Source: Oscillospiraceae bacterium (GTDB lineage: Bacteria; Bacillota; Clostridia; Oscillospirales; Oscillospiraceae). Taken from it: a stretch of DNA of 17,214 nt. The DNA is taken from assembly GCA_028691385.1 (NCBI GenBank), contig JAQUZL010000029.1:1-17214 (forward strand), given 5' to 3'. The position numbers were made by a program, and so were the translations under genes. Within the stretch, counting starts at the first letter, position 1, and every line of letters begins with the position of its first letter. The notes under the pieces were generated by a model, which was not told the DNA's origin, did not search any database, and saw only the letters and a list, made by a program, of their open reading frames with translations. Positions 6,450 to 13,769 of this stretch are shown here, piece by piece.

Positions 6450-6818
6450 ATGATTCAGCAGGAAAGCTATCTGAAGGTTGCCGACAATTCCGGCGCCAAG
6501 GAAATTAAATGCATCCGTGTACTCGGTGGCTCCAAGCGTAAGTTTGGCAACATTGGTGACGTCATCGTCGCTTCTGTTCGTAAGGCACAGCCGGGCGGCA
6601 CGGTGAAGAAGGGCGAAGTCGTCAAGGCTGTCGTCGTTCGCAGTGTTCGCGGCATTCGCCGTACAGACGGCACCTACGTTCGTTTTGACGAGAACGCTGC
6701 CGTTCTGATTAAAGATGACAAAACCCCCAGAGGTACCCGTATCTTTGGGCCGGTGGCCAGAGAGCTTCGTGACAATGATTTCATGAAGATCCTTTCCCTG
6801 GCTCCGGAAGTCATTTGA
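6450..6818 (+). CDS. rplN: 50S ribosomal protein L14
   Basis: L14 makes contacts across the subunit interface near the sarcin-ricin region and is the binding site of the silencing factor RsfS. It has exactly 122 residues, the universal length. It begins MIQQESYLKVADNSGAKEI, contains VIVASVRKAQPGGTVKKGEV at 38-57 and ends ARELRDNDFMKILSLAPEVI. TAAGGAGGCAAC overlaps the rpsQ stop and serves as its ribosome-binding site. Confidence 0.98.
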   Translation: MIQQESYLKVADNSGAKEIKCIRVLGGSKRKFGNIGDVIVASVRKAQPGGTVKKGEVVKAVVVRSVRGIRRTDGTYVRFDENAAVLIKDDKTPRGTRIFGPVARELRDNDFMKILSLAPEVI

Positions 6819-6830
6819 GGAGGGACCAGG

Positions 6831-7139
6831 ATGAATATCAAAACGAATGATACCGTAGTTGTTCTGTCCGGCAAGGACAAGGGCAAGAAGGGCAAGATTC
6901 TCGCAGTGATGCCGACAACCGGCAAGCTCCTGGTCGAAGGCGTAAACGTTTGCGCACATCATGTGAAGCCGCGCCGTCAGGGCGAAGAGGGTGGCATTAT
7001 CCGCAAGGAAACCCCCATCCGTGCTCCCAAGGTGATGCTCGTTTGCCCGAAGTGCAACAAGCCGACCCGTATCAGCTACAAGATGCTGGCCGACGGTGGC
7101 AAGAGCCGCGTCTGCAAAAAATGCGGCGAGACGATTTAA
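6831..7139 (+). CDS. rplX: 50S ribosomal protein L24 with zinc-ribbon-like C-terminus
   Basis: L24 starts 50S assembly by binding the 5' end of 23S rRNA. The 102-residue protein has the KOW motif in VVVLSGKDKGKKGKILAVMP (9-28) and the family loop GVNVCAHHVKPRRQGEEGGI. Its C-terminal part carries two CxxC pairs (Cys72/Cys75 and Cys95/Cys98), a probable zinc ribbon seen in many Firmicutes L24 proteins. The start is supported by GAGGAGGG at the end of rplN. Confidence 0.97.
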   Translation: MNIKTNDTVVVLSGKDKGKKGKILAVMPTTGKLLVEGVNVCAHHVKPRRQGEEGGIIRKETPIRAPKVMLVCPKCNKPTRISYKMLADGGKSRVCKKCGETI

Positions 7140-7153
7140 GTGAGGTGTGATTG

Positions 7154-7693
7154 ATGGCAAGACTGAAAGAAATGTACAATGCCGAGATCGCGCCGGCACT
7201 GCTGAAGAAGTTTGAGTACAAGTCCGTTATGCAGATCCCGAAAGTCGATAAGGTGATCGTGAACTGCGCTTGCGGCGACGCAAAGGACAACAACAAGATT
7301 GTTGAGGCAATTGAGCGTGATCTGGCGACCATTACCGGTCAAAAGGTCATGATCTGCAAGGCTCGCAAGTCTGTTGCAAACTTCAAGGTTCGTGAAGGCC
7401 AGATCGTTGGCGCAAAGGTCACCCTGCGTGGCGACCGTATGTGGGAGTTCCTGGATCGTCTGTTCAACGTGGCACTGCCGCGTGTTCGTGACTTCCGCGG
7501 GATTAACCCCAACTCCTTTGACGGCCATGGCAACTATGCCTTCGGCATCAAAGAGCAGCTGATTTTCCCCGAAATCGATTACGATAAAATCGACGCCATT
7601 CGTGGTATGGATATTTGTATCTGCACCACGGCAAAGACGGATGAAGAGGCCAAGGCGCTTCTGAAGCTGGTCGGCGCCCCGTTTCAAGACTGA
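7154..7693 (+). CDS. rplE: 50S ribosomal protein L5
   Basis: L5 belongs to the 5S rRNP and contacts P-site tRNA. Starting at ATG 7154 gives 179 residues, the usual length, beginning MARLKEMYNAEIAPALLKKF. The TTG at 7151 would only add one residue and crowd the TGAGGTG ribosome-binding site (7141-7147). Conserved stretches are KVMICKARKSVANFKVREG, GAKVTLRGDRMWEFLDRLF and RDFRGINPNSFDGHGNYAFG. A small oddity is VNCACGDA at 36-43, where many homologues have VNMGxGxA, so two cysteines replace otherwise conserved small residues. Confidence 0.97.
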   Translation: MARLKEMYNAEIAPALLKKFEYKSVMQIPKVDKVIVNCACGDAKDNNKIVEAIERDLATITGQKVMICKARKSVANFKVREGQIVGAKVTLRGDRMWEFLDRLFNVALPRVRDFRGINPNSFDGHGNYAFGIKEQLIFPEIDYDKIDAIRGMDICICTTAKTDEEAKALLKLVGAPFQD

Positions 7694-7709
7694 TTGGAGG
7701 AAATGAAGA

Positions 7710-7895
7710 ATGGCTAAGAAATCAATGATTCTTAAGCAGCAGGCGGAGCCGAAGTTTTCGAGCCGCCGCTATAATCGCTGCAAGATCTGCGGCCGTCCTC
7801 ATGCGTACCTCCGGAACTACGGCGTTTGCCGTATTTGCTTCCGTGAGCTTGCATACAAGGGGCAGATTCCTGGCGTTAAGAAAGCCAGCTGGTAA
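7710..7895 (+). CDS. rpsN: 30S ribosomal protein S14, zinc-binding (type Z)
   Basis: S14 completes the head of the small subunit. The 61-residue product is the short form. CKIC (Cys24/Cys27) and CRIC (Cys40/Cys43) form a zinc site, and the C-terminus GQIPGVKKASW is typical. The ribosome-binding site is GGAGG in the 16-nt gap after rplE. In B. subtilis a cysteine-free paralogue replaces this form under zinc limitation; none is in this window. The gene ends before a 114-nt structured gap ahead of rpsH. Confidence 0.97.
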   Translation: MAKKSMILKQQAEPKFSSRRYNRCKICGRPHAYLRNYGVCRICFRELAYKGQIPGVKKASW

Positions 7896-7902
7896 TGTAA
7901 AA

Positions 7903-7984
7903 GGTATCAGAAGTCAGGTGAACATGGGGCGGCCTCGCTGTCCGCATTCACCTGATACCCTGATATTATAACGGGTTTTCCCGT
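7903..7984 (+). promoter_or_regulatory. Structured RNA element between rpsN and rpsH
   Basis: The outer stem GGTAT (7903-7907)/ATACC (7955-7959) is followed, after a 7-nt one-sided bulge, by the 8-bp stem CAGGTGAA (7915-7922)/TTCACCTG (7947-7954). GCGG/CCGC (7929-7932/7942-7945) closes the tip. A second hairpin ACGGG-TTTT-CCCGT (7971-7984) sits just before the rpsH ribosome-binding site AAGGAGGT (7991-7998). No T-run follows, so control of translation is more likely than termination. In E. coli S8 represses the spc operon by binding its mRNA, so S8 is a possible ligand here; this is inference. Confidence 0.55.
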
Positions 7985-8009
7985 AACCTTATAAGGAGGT
8001 CAAACATCC

Positions 8010-8408
8010 ATGCAAATTACTGATCCAGTTGCAGATATGCTGACGCGTATCCGCAACGCAAACACTGCAAAGCATGAAACTGTCGACGTGCCCGCTTCTA
8101 ACCTGAAGAAGGCAATCGCACAGATCCTGCTTGAGGAAGGCTACATTAAGTCTTTCCAGATGGCGGAGGGCAATACCCAGGGCGTCATCCACATCTCACT
8201 GAAGTATCATGGCAACAAGGAAAAGGTCATCACCGGTCTTCGCCGCGTTTCCAAGCCGGGCCTGCGCGTTTACGCCGGCTCCGAGGAACTGCCGCAGGTT
8301 CTGAGAGGCCTTGGTATTGCCATTATTTCCACGTCCAAGGGCGTCATGACCGACAAGAAGGCTCGCGCTGAGCATGTTGGCGGTGAAGTCCTCGCGTTTG
8401 TCTGGTAA
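8010..8408 (+). CDS. rpsH: 30S ribosomal protein S8
   Basis: S8 is a primary binder of the 16S central domain and, in E. coli, a translational repressor of the spc operon. The 132 residues match the family length. It starts MQITDPVADMLTRIRNANTA, and the C-terminal signature GLGIAIISTSKGVMTDKKAR (100-119) is intact. A strong ATAAGGAGGT region lies upstream. rplF follows after 14 nt. Confidence 0.98.
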   Translation: MQITDPVADMLTRIRNANTAKHETVDVPASNLKKAIAQILLEEGYIKSFQMAEGNTQGVIHISLKYHGNKEKVITGLRRVSKPGLRVYAGSEELPQVLRGLGIAIISTSKGVMTDKKARAEHVGGEVLAFVW

Positions 8409-8422
8409 GGGAGGAGCAGAGT

Positions 8423-8968
8423 ATGTCTAGAATTGGCAGAATGCCCATCGCGATTCCGGCCGGCGTTGAGGTTTCCATTGCTGAGGGCAATGTTGTGACG
8501 GTGAAGGGCCCGAAGGGTACCTTGATCAAGACAATGAACCCGGCAATGAACATCGCTGTTGATGGCAGCGAGATTCATGTGACGCGGCCGAACGATGAAA
8601 AGCTGAACCGCAGTCTGCACGGCCTGACCCGCACCCTGGTTCACAATATGGTTGTCGGCGTGACCGACGGCTTTACGAAGAAACTGGAAATCAACGGTGT
8701 TGGCTATCGTGCGCAGAAAACTGGCAAGCAGCTCGTCATGAGCCTCGGTTATTCTCATCCGGTTACGGTTGATGAAATTGAGGGTATCACCATTGAACTG
8801 ATCGATCAGAACAAGATCACCATTCATGGCATTGACAAGCAGGCTGTTGGCCAGTTTGCAGCGGAAGTCCGCAGCAAGCGCCCGCCGGAGCCGTATAAGG
8901 GCAAGGGCATCAAGTATGCAAATGAAGTCATTCGCCGCAAGGTCGGTAAGACCGGCGGTAAGAAATAA
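8423..8968 (+). CDS. rplF: 50S ribosomal protein L6
   Basis: L6 stabilises the region of the factor-binding site and the sarcin-ricin loop. The 181-residue protein begins MSRIGRMPIAIPAGVEV. It has two tandem alpha-beta repeats (about 1-80 and 81-175) and carries the signature PPEPYKGKGIKYANE at 154-168 followed by a basic tail. The start follows GGGAGGAG with normal spacing. Confidence 0.98.
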   Translation: MSRIGRMPIAIPAGVEVSIAEGNVVTVKGPKGTLIKTMNPAMNIAVDGSEIHVTRPNDEKLNRSLHGLTRTLVHNMVVGVTDGFTKKLEINGVGYRAQKTGKQLVMSLGYSHPVTVDEIEGITIELIDQNKITIHGIDKQAVGQFAAEVRSKRPPEPYKGKGIKYANEVIRRKVGKTGGKK

Positions 8969-8983
8969 GGAGGTGTACCGAAC

Positions 8984-9343
8984 ATGATTCACAAGCCTGA
9001 TACGAAGGCGCAGCGTATGAAGCGCCATCTGAGAGTTCGCAGCAAGGTTTCCGGTACGCCCGAGAGACCTCGCCTGAACGTATTTCGTAGCAATGCTAAT
9101 ATCTACGCACAGATCATTGACGATGTCGCGGGTAAGACACTTGTTGCCGCTTCCACGCTTGAAAAAGGTTTTGAAGGCGCTACCGGCAATGCTGAGGCAG
9201 CAAAAAAGGTTGGCCAGATGATCGCCGAGCGTGCCAAGGCTCAGGGTATCGACACTGTTGTATTTGACCGTGGTGGCAACATCTATCATGGCCGCGTCGC
9301 AGCAGTTGCCGAAGGTGCCCGTGAAGCCGGACTCGAATTTTAA
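8984..9343 (+). CDS. rplR: 50S ribosomal protein L18
   Basis: L18 binds 5S rRNA and helps attach it to 23S rRNA with L5. The 119 residues include the basic N-terminus (MKRHLRVRSKVSGTPERPRL at 12-31), VFRSNANIYAQIIDD, and the C-terminal DRGGNIYHGRVAAVAEGARE. The length is standard. AAGGAGGTG overlaps the rplF stop and fits the ATG. Confidence 0.98.
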   Translation: MIHKPDTKAQRMKRHLRVRSKVSGTPERPRLNVFRSNANIYAQIIDDVAGKTLVAASTLEKGFEGATGNAEAAKKVGQMIAERAKAQGIDTVVFDRGGNIYHGRVAAVAEGAREAGLEF

Positions 9344-9364
9344 GCGGGAGGAGGAAACAACAAA

Positions 9365-9883
9365 ATGGCTTACAATAGAGATAACAGAGGCAGAGACGAC
9401 AACGCTTCCGAGTATATCGAAAAAGTTGTTTACCTGAACCGCGTTGCGAAGACCGTCAAGGGCGGCCGCATCATGAAGTTCGCTGCTCTGGTCGTCGTTG
9501 GCGACGGCAAGGGTACTGTCGGTTTTGGCCTGGGCAAGGCTGCGGAGGTTTCCGAAGCAATCTTGAAGGGCATTGCCGATGCAAAGAAGAACATGAAGAA
9601 GATCACCCTCTCCGGAACCACCATTCCGCATGAGGTCATCGGCGAATTTGGCGCCGGCCGCGTTCTGATGAAGCCGGCTTCCAAAGGTACCGGCGTTATT
9701 GCCGGTGGCGCGGTTCGTGCAGTCATGGAAGCGGTTGGCATTACCAACATCCGTACCAAGTGCCTGCGTTCCAATAACCCGCAGAACGTTGTCAAGGCAA
9801 CGATGGCGGGTCTCGAAGCGCTGCGCGGTCCGGAGCAGGTTGCTGCTGTCCGCGGCCTGACCGTCGAGCAGATGAAAGGTTAA
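9365..9883 (+). CDS. rpsE: 30S ribosomal protein S5
   Basis: S5 lies at the mRNA entry channel and affects decoding fidelity. The 172-residue product has the double-stranded-RNA-binding-like N-terminal domain with GGRIMKFAALVVVGDGKGTV at 33-52. Its C-terminal domain has GAGRVLMKPASKGTGVIAGG at 96-115 and AVMEAVGITNIRTK. The first 13 residues are polar and charged (YNRDNRGRDDN), a mild version of the Arg/Asn-rich composition seen in the S3 tail. The ribosome-binding region is GGGAGGAGG. Confidence 0.98.
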   Translation: MAYNRDNRGRDDNASEYIEKVVYLNRVAKTVKGGRIMKFAALVVVGDGKGTVGFGLGKAAEVSEAILKGIADAKKNMKKITLSGTTIPHEVIGEFGAGRVLMKPASKGTGVIAGGAVRAVMEAVGITNIRTKCLRSNNPQNVVKATMAGLEALRGPEQVAAVRGLTVEQMKG

Positions 9884-9897
9884 GGAGGCACATTACA

Positions 9898-10077
9898 ATG
9901 GCGAATGTTAAGATCAAACTTGTCAAGAGCCTGAATGGCCGCCTTGAAAAGCACATTGCAACCGCAAAGTCCCTGGGACTGACGAAGATTGGCCGGGAAA
10001 CCGTCCAGCCCGACAATCCCCAGACCCGCGGCAAGATTGCTCTCATCAGCTATCTTGTCAAGGTTACCGAGGAATAA
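9898..10077 (+). CDS. rpmD: 50S ribosomal protein L30
   Basis: This short gene of 59 codons is easily missed. The product begins MANVKIKLVKSLNGRLEKH and continues ATAKSLGLTKIGRETVQPDN, matching the L30 pattern (a short beta strand, an Arg-rich loop, then a helix with GLTKIG). It ends GKIALISYLVKVTEE. TAAGGAGGC overlaps the rpsE stop and is well spaced. Position between rpsE and rplO agrees with the standard spc order. Confidence 0.95.
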   Translation: MANVKIKLVKSLNGRLEKHIATAKSLGLTKIGRETVQPDNPQTRGKIALISYLVKVTEE

Positions 10078-10090
10078 GGAGGTGCCAGTG

Positions 10091-10531
10091 ATGAATTTGA
10101 ACGAATTGTCCCCTGTTGAAGGCTCCACCCAGATCGGCAAGCGCAAGGGCCGCGGTACCGGTACCGGCAACGGCAAGACCGCAGGCCGTGGCCATAAGGG
10201 TCAGAAAGCTCGTTCCGGCGGCAAGGTGCGCGCCCAGTTTGAAGGCGGCCAGATGCCGCTTGCGCGCCGCATCCCGAAACGCGGCTTCAACAACATCTTT
10301 GCAAAGCCCCTGACTGCAATTAACCTTGCAGCGCTGAATGCTTTTGAGGATGGCGCAGTGGTCGATCAGGAAGTGCTTTTGGAAAAGGGTGTTATTTCCA
10401 AGTGCGAATATGGTGTAAAGGTTCTCGGTAACGGAACCGTCACCAAAAAGGTCATCGTGAAAGCAGCAGCGTTCTCCGAATCTGCCAAGGAGAAAATCGT
10501 AGCGGCAGGTGGAAAGTACGAGGTGATCTGA
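10091..10531 (+). CDS. rplO: 50S ribosomal protein L15
   Basis: L15 is a late-assembly protein with a long Gly/Arg-rich N-terminal extension that penetrates the 50S core. The start at ATG 10091 gives 146 residues, the family length, beginning MNLNELSPVEGSTQIGKRKG. The GRGTGTGNGKTAGRGHKGQKARSGG region is diagnostic, and RRIPKRGFNN follows. The open frame continues upstream into rpmD, but AAGGAGGTG (10076-10083), directly at the rpmD stop, and homology both favour 10091. The stop is 1 nt before the secY start. Confidence 0.97.
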   Translation: MNLNELSPVEGSTQIGKRKGRGTGTGNGKTAGRGHKGQKARSGGKVRAQFEGGQMPLARRIPKRGFNNIFAKPLTAINLAALNAFEDGAVVDQEVLLEKGVISKCEYGVKVLGNGTVTKKVIVKAAAFSESAKEKIVAAGGKYEVI

Positions 10532-10532
10532 G

Positions 10533-11819
10533 GTGTTTACCGTTGTTCGTAACGCCTGGAAGATCCCCGAACTGCGCAAAAAACTGCTTTTCACACTGTT
10601 TATTCTTTTGATTTACAGAGCTGGTAACGCAATCCCCGTACCGTATGTTGACGTGGCTGCACTGGGTCAGTACTTCCAGGAATCCCTGTCCAACACGGTG
10701 CTCGGCCTGTATAATGCAATGTCCGGTAACGCATTTTCGCGTGCAACGGTATTTGCACTTTCAATCCAGCCGTATATCAACGCATCCATCATCCTCCAGC
10801 TGCTCTGCATTGCAATTCCTGCACTTGAGCGCCTGTCCAAGGATGGCGGCGAAGAAGGCCGCCGCAAAATTGCTGCGATCACCCGTTACGCCACACTGGG
10901 TCTTGGCCTGCTGATGGGCGTTGCGTACACAGTCATGCTGCGGAACTACAACCTTCTCACCGAAAATGGATTTGTTTACTACGCTGTAATTGTTCTGACG
11001 TTCACTGCCGGCTCGGTGTTTTTGATGTGGTTGGGCGAACAGATTACGGAATTTGGTATCGGTAACGGTATCTCCATCATCCTGTTTGCTTCGATCATCT
11101 CTCGCGTGCCGTCGATGGTAAGCACCATGGTTACCAACCTCGTCAATGGCGGTATCGCCTGGTATGCGGCGCTGCTGGTCATCGTTGGTGCGCTGCTGCT
11201 CATTGCGCTGATCGTTTTCGTTACGGAAGCGGAGCGCAGACTGCCGGTTCAGTACGCCAAGCGCGTGGTTGGCCGGAAGATGTATGGCGGTCAGAGCACA
11301 CACCTGCCGATCAAGGTCAATATGTCCGGCGTTCTGCATATCATTTTTGCCCAGTCCATTGCATCTCTGCCGGCCACGATTCTGGCCTTCTGCAATACCA
11401 CGAACTGGGGCTCCTTTGGCAAATTTTTTGTCAAAGTCACCGAACCGACCGGCGCTGTTTATGCAGTGTTCTATTTCCTGCTGATCATCGCATTCAGCTA
11501 CTTTTATGCAGCTGTGCAGTACAATCCGATCGAGATTGCAAATAACCTGAAGAAGAACGGTGGGTTTATTCCGGGCTTCCGTCCGGGACGGCCGACTGCC
11601 GATTTCATTCAGAAGGTTATTATGAAAATCACGCTCTTTGGCGCGCTTTATCTCGGTGTTGTGGCTGTCCTGCCGATCATTGTTTCCGGTATTTCCGGCC
11701 TGAGCTCGCTTTCTATTGGCGGTACCTCCATTATCATTGTGGTCGGTGTTGCATTGGAAACGACGAAGGCAATGGAAGCTCAGATGATGATGCGTCATTA
11801 CAAGGGCTTCTTGGAGTAA
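10533..11819 (+). CDS. secY: Protein translocase subunit SecY (GTG start)
   Basis: SecY is the channel of the Sec translocon in the cytoplasmic membrane and works with SecE, SecG and SecA. The 428 residues fit the family, and about ten hydrophobic segments can be traced. The N-terminus MFTVVRNAWKIPELRKKLLF and the motif EFGIGNGISIILFASII at about 173-189 are typical. So are the cytoplasmic loop with QYAKRV (255-260), KVNMSGVLHIIFAQSI in the C-terminal half and IPGFRPGRPT. The start is GTG at 10533, one base after the rplO stop, with AGGTGA upstream. Confidence 0.97.
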   Translation: MFTVVRNAWKIPELRKKLLFTLFILLIYRAGNAIPVPYVDVAALGQYFQESLSNTVLGLYNAMSGNAFSRATVFALSIQPYINASIILQLLCIAIPALERLSKDGGEEGRRKIAAITRYATLGLGLLMGVAYTVMLRNYNLLTENGFVYYAVIVLTFTAGSVFLMWLGEQITEFGIGNGISIILFASIISRVPSMVSTMVTNLVNGGIAWYAALLVIVGALLLIALIVFVTEAERRLPVQYAKRVVGRKMYGGQSTHLPIKVNMSGVLHIIFAQSIASLPATILAFCNTTNWGSFGKFFVKVTEPTGAVYAVFYFLLIIAFSYFYAAVQYNPIEIANNLKKNGGFIPGFRPGRPTADFIQKVIMKITLFGALYLGVVAVLPIIVSGISGLSSLSIGGTSIIIVVGVALETTKAMEAQMMMRHYKGFLE

Positions 11820-11836
11820 TCGGAGGCGATTAGGAA

Positions 11837-12469
11837 ATGAAATTGATTCTTCTTGGCGCCCCTGGCGCCGGAAAAGGAACCCAGGCGGATATTATTTCTG
11901 AAAAACTGGGTATCCCAACGATCTCTACCGGCAATATTCTCAGAGAGGCCGTAAAAAATCAGACGCCCGTTGGCCTGCAGGCCAAGGCCTATATGGACAA
12001 GGGTGCACTGGTTCCGGATGACGTCATTGTTGGTATCGTCAAAGAGCGCGTTGCGAAGGACGATTGCAAAAATGGCTTCATTCTGGACGGTATGCCGAGA
12101 ACGATTCCCCAGGCACAGGCTCTGGTGGATGCCGGCATCGAATTTGATCGCGTTGTTTCGCTTGAGATTGCCGATGATGTGATTGAAAGCCGCATGGTTG
12201 GGCGCCGTACGTGCCCCGGCTGCGGTGCAAGCTATCATATCACCGCGAATCCTCCCAAGCTTGAAGGCATTTGCGATGTCTGCGGTCAGGCACTGACCAT
12301 CCGCAAGGATGACGCGCCGGAAACCGTGAAAAGCCGTCTAAGAACCTTCCATGCGGAAACAGAACCCCTGAAGGAGTTCTACTCGCAGCTGCACGAGTTG
12401 AAGATTATCAACGCGAACCAGCCGATCGAGGCCGCAACGAAGGATATTATGGCAGCTCTGGAGGCATAA
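11837..12469 (+). CDS. adk: Adenylate kinase, zinc-lid type
   Basis: This cytoplasmic enzyme catalyses ATP + AMP = 2 ADP. The 210-residue product has the P-loop GAPGAGKGT at 8-16, the AMP-binding region TGNILREAV at 31-39 and ILDGMPRT at 82-89. The LID domain carries CPGC (Cys126/Cys129) and CDVC (Cys146/Cys149), so the lid should bind zinc, as in many Gram-positive enzymes. Most relatives have DGFPRT; methionine in place of phenylalanine at 86 is a small oddity. The usual neighbours secY and map flank it. Confidence 0.97.
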   Translation: MKLILLGAPGAGKGTQADIISEKLGIPTISTGNILREAVKNQTPVGLQAKAYMDKGALVPDDVIVGIVKERVAKDDCKNGFILDGMPRTIPQAQALVDAGIEFDRVVSLEIADDVIESRMVGRRTCPGCGASYHITANPPKLEGICDVCGQALTIRKDDAPETVKSRLRTFHAETEPLKEFYSQLHELKIINANQPIEAATKDIMAALEA

Positions 12470-12470
12470 G

Positions 12471-13226
12471 ATGATCTCCGTTAAAATCGACCGTGAAATT
12501 GAGGTTATGCGGAAGGCAGGCCGGATTACCGCCGGCGCGCGAGCGCTGGCAGGATCCATGGTTCGCCCTGGCGTAACGACAAAGCAAATTGACAAAGCGG
12601 TTTACGATTTTATTGTATCCCACGGCGCGAAGCCGTCTTTCCTGCACTATGGTGGCTTTCCCGCCAGTGCCTGCATTTCGATCAATGATGTTGTGATCCA
12701 TGGCATTCCGGATGACCGGGTGCTGAAAGAGGGCGACATTGTTTCCGTTGATGTTGGCGCACAGTGGAACGGCTATCATGGCGACTGCGCGGCAACCTTT
12801 GCCTGCGGCGAAATCTCTGAAGCAGCCAAGAAATTGATTGCTGTCACGGAGAAGAGCTTCTATGAAGGGCTGCAGTTCGTCAAACAGGGAGGACGTGTTT
12901 CCGACATCTCACATGCCGTTCAGGCATATGTTGAGAAGAACGGGTTTTCGGTTGTTCGCAGTTTCGTAGGTCACGGCGTTGGTGCGAATCTCCATGAAGA
13001 TCCGGAAGTGCCGAACTTTGGTAGACCGGGAAGAGGCCCCCGTCTGTTGAAAGGTATGACCATTGCCATTGAACCGATGGTTTGCGCGGGTGCGTACGAT
13101 GTGCGCGTTCTCAAGGACCAATGGACGACGGTGACCTGTGACGGCTCCCTTGCGGCACATTATGAAAACACTGTGCTGATAACAGAGGGCAAGCCGGAAA
13201 TCCTCACTGTCGACGAGGGACTGTGA
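12471..13226 (+). CDS. map: Methionine aminopeptidase, type I
   Basis: This enzyme removes the initiator methionine from new proteins near the ribosome. The 251-residue product shows all five metal ligands of the pita-bread fold: Asp94 (SVDVG), Asp105 (HGDCAATF), His168 (FVGHGVG), Glu201 (IAIEPM) and Glu232 (YENTVLIT). His77 (VVIHGIP) and His175 (NLHEDP) match the substrate-contacting histidines. There is no N-terminal zinc-finger or SH3-binding extension. The ATG is one base after the adk stop, with GGAGG in the end of adk. Confidence 0.97.
   Translation: MISVKIDREIEVMRKAGRITAGARALAGSMVRPGVTTKQIDKAVYDFIVSHGAKPSFLHYGGFPASACISINDVVIHGIPDDRVLKEGDIVSVDVGAQWNGYHGDCAATFACGEISEAAKKLIAVTEKSFYEGLQFVKQGGRVSDISHAVQAYVEKNGFSVVRSFVGHGVGANLHEDPEVPNFGRPGRGPRLLKGMTIAIEPMVCAGAYDVRVLKDQWTTVTCDGSLAAHYENTVLITEGKPEILTVDEGL
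13215..13220 (+). promoter_or_regulatory. Ribosome-binding site that selects the KOW protein start
   Basis: GAGGGA at 13215-13220 is 8 nt from ATG 13229 but only 2 nt from the upstream in-frame GTG at 13223. The ATG is therefore preferred. Confidence 0.65.
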
Positions 13227-13228
13227 TT

Positions 13229-13516
13229 ATGGATATTTTCCCAGCGGACATTGTGATGTCCACGGCCGGACGGGATCAGGAACACCTGTTCTATGTTCTG
13301 GAGGTACAGGACGATTACGTTCTGTACGCCGATGGCCGCGGCAGAAAAATGGAGTCCCCGAAACGGAAAAAGATCAAGCATATCAAACAAGTCGCTCGTG
13401 TTGACACAAGAGTCGCTGAAAAGCTCCGAAAAGGAGAAAAAGTTCTCAACAGCGAGTTACGAAGGGATTTGGCCGATTTCGGTCAAAAGCTCATCAGACA
13501 GGACCAAGGGGGTTAA
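13229..13516 (+). CDS. KOW-domain RNA-binding protein, L14e/YbzG-like
   Basis: This 95-residue protein resembles the small KOW-domain proteins that sit between map and infA in Firmicutes (YbzG in B. subtilis), related to eukaryotic and archaeal L14e/L27e. Visible features are the N-terminal IVMSTAGRDQEHLFYVLEV, VLYADGRGRKMESPKRKKIK at 31-50, and a charged helical C-terminus rich in Lys, Arg and Glu. The KOW part occupies roughly 6-50; the C-terminal 45 residues have no function I can assign. A ribosome or RNA role is inferred from the fold and context. Its end overlaps the infA ribosome-binding site. Confidence 0.85.
   Translation: MDIFPADIVMSTAGRDQEHLFYVLEVQDDYVLYADGRGRKMESPKRKKIKHIKQVARVDTRVAEKLRKGEKVLNSELRRDLADFGQKLIRQDQGG
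13506..13512 (+). promoter_or_regulatory. Ribosome-binding site of infA (TTG start)
   Basis: AAGGGGG at 13506-13512 lies 8 nt before TTG 13521, in the last codons of the KOW gene. This spacing, with no ATG nearby, supports TTG as the infA start. Confidence 0.75.
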
Positions 13517-13520
13517 ATTC

Positions 13521-13739
13521 TTGGCAAAAGATGACGTAATTGAGCTCGAGGGCATCGTTACGGATGCACTGCCGAATGCAATGTTCAGCGTCGACATCGG
13601 CAACGGACATACGATTCTGGCGCACATTTCCGGTAAGCTCCGGATGAACTATATTAAAATTCTTCCCGGTGATAAGGTGACAATTGAAATGTCGCCTTAC
13701 GATCTGACGCGCGGAAGAATCACATGGAGAAGCAAATAG
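13521..13739 (+). CDS. infA: Translation initiation factor IF-1 (TTG start)
   Basis: IF1 blocks the ribosomal A site and helps IF2 and IF3 during initiation. The product has 72 residues, the standard size. It begins MAKDDVIELEGIVTDALPNA and shows the S1/OB-fold motifs FSVDIGNGHTILAHISGKLR (22-41) and YIKILPGDKVTIEMSPYDLT. It ends GRITWRSK. The open frame extends upstream into the KOW gene, but homology and the ribosome-binding site put the start at TTG 13521. A rare start codon on an initiation factor gene is notable because such codons can make expression depend on initiation fidelity. Confidence 0.94.
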   Translation: MAKDDVIELEGIVTDALPNAMFSVDIGNGHTILAHISGKLRMNYIKILPGDKVTIEMSPYDLTRGRITWRSK

Positions 13740-13769
13740 AGCACTACGCTCAATTGTGGAGGTATCACT

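Noticed and set aside
8270..9631. Minus-strand open frame of 453 codons opposite rpsH-rpsE
   Set aside because: It is antisense to five clear ribosomal protein genes, and its residues are compositional mirrors of their codons. The same holds for the long minus-strand frames at 1530-2852 and 3115-4563.
9989..10090. Upstream extension of the L15 reading frame into rpmD
   Set aside because: The family start MNLNELSP and the ribosome-binding site at the rpmD stop place the start at 10091. The extension merely overlaps L30 in another frame.
13293..13520. Upstream extension of the IF1 frame
   Set aside because: The extra 76 residues are the KOW gene read in another frame; IF1 homology begins at 13521.
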